From: Clostridiales bacterium
GTDB lineage: Bacteria; Bacillota; Clostridia; Oscillospirales; Acutalibacteraceae
NCBI GenBank assembly: GCA_022791355.1
Contig: JAAVYX010000189.1
Coordinates: forward strand, 1 to 6,933
Reading direction: 5' to 3'
Length of the DNA stretch: 6,933 nt
The position numbers and the translations under genes are program-made. Of this stretch, positions 5,110 to 6,933 are shown one piece after another. How positions within the stretch are numbered: the first letter of the stretch is position 1; every line of letters starts with the position of its first letter. The notes below the pieces were generated by a model. It had not been told where the DNA came from and did not search any database. It saw nothing but the letters and a program-made list of their open reading frames with translations.

Positions 5110-6186
5110 ATGAAATTGTCTTTGCATAAATGGGCCGCCCTGGTCCTTTCAGCCGGTCTGCTGTTTACCGCCGCCGGCTGCGGCGATAAGCCGGCCGATT
5201 CGAGTCAGCCGGCCGAAGCCCTAACCTCGGCGCCGGCTATCGTCTCTGAACCGCCCCGGCATCCCGGTACCATGAACCCCCTCACCGGCGCTTATGATTT
5301 GGCCGCCGACGCGGCGGGCAAGCGGCCGGTGGCCGTCATGGTCAATAATATCAAGGCGGCCTGGAGCGTCCAGACCGGCCTAGGCGCGGCGGATATCGTC
5401 TATGAGACCTATGTGGAGGGAGGCATCACCCGCCTCATGGCGGTGTATAAAAACGGGGCCGGTATGCCTGAGGTAGGCACCGTCCGTTCGGCCCGCTACT
5501 CTTATGCCGACCTAGCCGCCGGACACGACGCTATCTACGTTCATGCCGGTATGGATACCCAGTATTGCAAGGACCGTATGGCTGAGCTGGGTATGGACGA
5601 CGCCGACCTGCTGGCCGGCGCCAGCACCGCCGGCTACCGGCTGAAAAACGGCAAGGCTCTGGAGCACACCCTGTATACCAGCGGCAAAAAGCTGGCGGCG
5701 GGCTGGAAAGACAGCCAGCGGCTGGAGCTGAAAGGGGAGGAGAAGCCTTGGCTCTCTTTCCGGGACCCCGACGAATCAGCTCCGGCGGGAGAGACCGTCT
5801 GCCAGAGTCTGACCGTACCCTTTTCCGCTTCCTATTCGGCCGGCTTTTCCTATGATCCGGACAGCCGCATGTACCTGAAATCCCAAAGCGGCAATAAATC
5901 GGTGGATTACAAGACCGAAAAGCGGGTCAAGGTCAAGAACGTGTTGGTGCTCTACGCCAAGGTGTCCAGCTTTTCCGACGGCGAACATGTCAAAACCGAT
6001 TTGACCGGCGGCAGCGGCCTATACGTATCCGAAGGCGGCTATGCTCATCTTACTTGGTCTAAGGCCGACGGCAAATCCCCCCTGACGGTCAAAGCGGCCG
6101 ACGGGTCCAAGCTGCCGGTAAACGCCGGCAACACCTGGGTCTGTCTGGTGGACCAGCGGCAAGAGGACAAGGTGGAGATTTCCTAA
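5110..6186 (+). CDS. DUF3048 lipoprotein, YerB-like
   Basis: A membrane-anchored lipoprotein on the outer face of the cell; the family is common in Bacillota (B. subtilis YerB) and I know of no settled biochemical role. The 358-residue protein begins MKLSLHKW, a hydrophobic core ALVLSAGLLFTA, then AAGC with Cys24 as the predicted lipidation site; the -3 residue is Ala rather than the usual Leu. A Ser/Pro/Ala-rich linker (about 25-54) follows. The N-terminal DUF3048 domain shows NPLTG (56-60), RPVAVMVNN (72-80), ADIVYETYVEGGITRLMAVY (94-113), VGTVRSAR (122-129) and DAIYVHAG (140-147). The C-terminal domain has a Tyr-rich PFSASYSAGFSYDPDSRMY, VKNVLVLYAKV, GGSGLYVSEGG, LTWSK and NAGNTWVCLVDQ. 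ATG 5110 is chosen over the in-frame ATG at 5038 because it gives a proper signal peptide and has AAAGGA 7 bases upstream. It stands alone, 326 bases after leuB. Confidence 0.92.
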   Translation: MKLSLHKWAALVLSAGLLFTAAGCGDKPADSSQPAEALTSAPAIVSEPPRHPGTMNPLTGAYDLAADAAGKRPVAVMVNNIKAAWSVQTGLGAADIVYETYVEGGITRLMAVYKNGAGMPEVGTVRSARYSYADLAAGHDAIYVHAGMDTQYCKDRMAELGMDDADLLAGASTAGYRLKNGKALEHTLYTSGKKLAAGWKDSQRLELKGEEKPWLSFRDPDESAPAGETVCQSLTVPFSASYSAGFSYDPDSRMYLKSQSGNKSVDYKTEKRVKVKNVLVLYAKVSSFSDGEHVKTDLTGGSGLYVSEGGYAHLTWSKADGKSPLTVKAADGSKLPVNAGNTWVCLVDQRQEDKVEIS

Positions 6187-6381
6187 CGGGCCTTTTCAAA
6201 CGCCGGTTACGCACCTGCGCCTTGGAAAGGCGGCTCGCTTATAAAAAATGACGCCTCTCCTGTTTTTTCTGGTCTTAGACGGCCGAGAGGATCGCCCCTG
6301 CTTATAAGCCGCCTCATATTTTGCACCCGCTGATTTCCCCATACCTCTTGCCGCCCTCTTAAATTTTTCCGCAAGCTGGGA
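6187..6381. other. Non-coding gap with a long imperfect inverted repeat
   Basis: After the lipoprotein stop a small hairpin CGCCTT-GGA-AAGGCG (6218-6232) lacks a T-run. A wider inverted repeat has GGCGGC (6229-6234) and TTATAA (6240-6245) on the left and TTATAAGCCGCC (6302-6313) on the right, four extra bases splitting the left arm. Inside it CCTCTC (6254-6259) pairs with GAGAGG (6285-6290), and T6 lies at 6263-6268 within the loop. This could be a 3'-end structure for the lipoprotein mRNA or a small RNA. No standard terminator or protein gene is seen. Confidence 0.5.
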
Positions 6382-6411
6382 TTGCATTGTAAAGCTGAGA
6401 TGATGTATAAT
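6382..6411 (+). promoter_or_regulatory. Sigma-70-type promoter for the hemerythrin gene
   Basis: TTGCAT at 6382-6387 and a perfect TATAAT at 6406-6411, spacing 18. The expected start near 6418 gives a 5' leader of about 155 bases before ATG 6574, long enough for RNA-based control. No competing promoter is seen nearer the gene. Confidence 0.72.
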
Positions 6412-6417
6412 ATGGAA

Positions 6418-6573
6418 TAATCTTACTGTTTGAGCCGGCCGACGGACCGTTTGGTTTTCCGCATAGACGGTTCCCCCCGTCGGGCCGGCGGACTTTCAAC
6501 CCATTCCGCGAAAGCGGCTTTTATCACAAAAAGCCGTAGGGGGGCGGTTCCCTGCGGCAAAGGAGGCTTTTAT
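6418..6573 (+). promoter_or_regulatory. Structured 5' leader of the hemerythrin mRNA
   Basis: A long helix GCCGGCC-GACGG (6434-6445) pairs with CCGTC-G-GGCCGGC (6477-6489), 12 bp with one bulged G, enclosing ACCGT (6446-6450) with ACGGT (6467-6471). Three chained hairpins follow: CCGC-GAAA-GCGG (6506-6517), GGCTTTT (6516-6522) with AAAAGCC (6529-6535), and GCCGTAGGG (6533-6541) with CCCTGCGGC (6550-6558). Neighbours share 2-3 bases and so compete at their ends. The last ends just before the Shine-Dalgarno AAAGGAGG (about 6559-6566), 7 bases from ATG 6574. Conserved motifs of the known c-di-GMP riboswitches were not recognised. Stable folding of a GC-rich leader alone does not prove regulation. 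Confidence 0.5.
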
Positions 6574-6933
6574 ATGGACGCCCAATTTGTATGGCGGGAA
6601 GAGTACCAGATTGGGGTAGACGTTATTGACAGGGAGCACCAGCGGCTTTTTAACATTATTAACAAGCTTTTTGCCTATAGAGAGGCCAAAAAAGACAGCC
6701 AATGGACCTGTCAGGAGGGCATTAAGTACTTTAAGGGACATACGCTGAAACATTTTACCGATGAAGAGGAATACATGGCCTCCATCGCTTACGAAGGGCT
6801 GGCGCAGCACCGGCATATTCACGAAGGTTTTCGGAATAATACTCTGCCGGCCTTGGAACGGGAGCTGGAGCAGGACGGCTATTCCCCGGAGGCAGTTGAC
6901 CATTTCCTGGGGGTCTGCGCCGGGTGGCTGATC
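6574..6933 (+). CDS. Bacteriohemerythrin, N-terminal part (3' end outside window)
   Basis: A cytoplasmic four-helix protein that binds O2 reversibly at a non-heme di-iron site; in bacteria it serves in oxygen sensing, storage or delivery to oxygenases. The 120 visible residues carry the ligands in family order and spacing: His22 in DREHQRLF, His60 and Glu64 in KHFTDEEEYM, His79 and His83 in QHRHIHEGF. The gaps (60 to 64, 60 to 79, 79 to 83) equal those of the Methylococcus protein. The final His and Asp ligands should lie just past WLI at the window edge, so their presence cannot be confirmed, nor can a C-terminal fusion to a signalling domain be excluded. The start is firm: AAAGGAGG 7 bases before ATG 6574. 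It is transcribed from its own promoter behind a long folded leader. Confidence 0.93.
   Translation, partial: MDAQFVWREEYQIGVDVIDREHQRLFNIINKLFAYREAKKDSQWTCQEGIKYFKGHTLKHFTDEEEYMASIAYEGLAQHRHIHEGFRNNTLPALERELEQDGYSPEAVDHFLGVCAGWLI

Noticed and set aside
6418..6573. c-di-GMP (GEMM) riboswitch before the hemerythrin gene
   Set aside because: A GAAA tetraloop hairpin is present, but the conserved GEMM core sequences were not recognised; kept only as an unclassified structured leader.
6496..6903. Minus-strand open frame of 135 codons opposite the hemerythrin gene
   Set aside because: The plus strand carries the full set of hemerythrin iron ligands and a strong ribosome site; the minus frame shows no family features.

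Overview
The window looks like chromosomal DNA from a GC-rich member of the Bacillota, probably class Clostridia (Oscillospirales would fit, but this is a guess from gene content and composition; no marker gene fixes it). Supporting signs are a YerB-type DUF3048 lipoprotein, Gram-positive-style Shine-Dalgarno sites (AAAGGAGG), an ECF sigma factor paired with a single-pass membrane partner, and a bacteriohemerythrin. No phage, transposase, tRNA, rRNA or CRISPR array was found.

Layout. (1) 1-215: C-terminal end of TadA, the tRNA adenosine deaminase. (2) 216-720: about 500 GC-rich bases with no credible gene but some inverted repeats, ending in a strong bidirectional terminator (721-756). (3) 1447-756, minus strand: a 3-methyladenine DNA glycosylase (Mpg/AAG family) broken by what looks like a 10-base deletion that removes the catalytic glutamate. 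(4) 1697-3197: a two-gene, translationally coupled unit of an ECF sigma factor and a membrane protein that is its probable anti-sigma partner but has no zinc-binding anti-sigma motif. (5) 3197-3628: a dense hairpin field with two related copies of a short repeat, one apparently interrupted by about 127 bases. (6) 3646-4783: leuB, 3-isopropylmalate dehydrogenase, behind its own promoter and a very short leader, with no other leu gene in view. (7) 4784-5109: GC-rich non-coding stretch. (8) 5110-6186: DUF3048 lipoprotein. (9) 6187-6573: non-coding, with a clear promoter and a long foldable leader in front of (10) 6574-6933, a bacteriohemerythrin cut by the window end.

The genes do not form one pathway. 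The only functional unit visible is the sigma/anti-sigma pair. The points most worth following are the active-site deletion in the glycosylase, the nested repeat and hairpin field before leuB, and the structured leader before the hemerythrin. No wholly new multi-gene system is evident.
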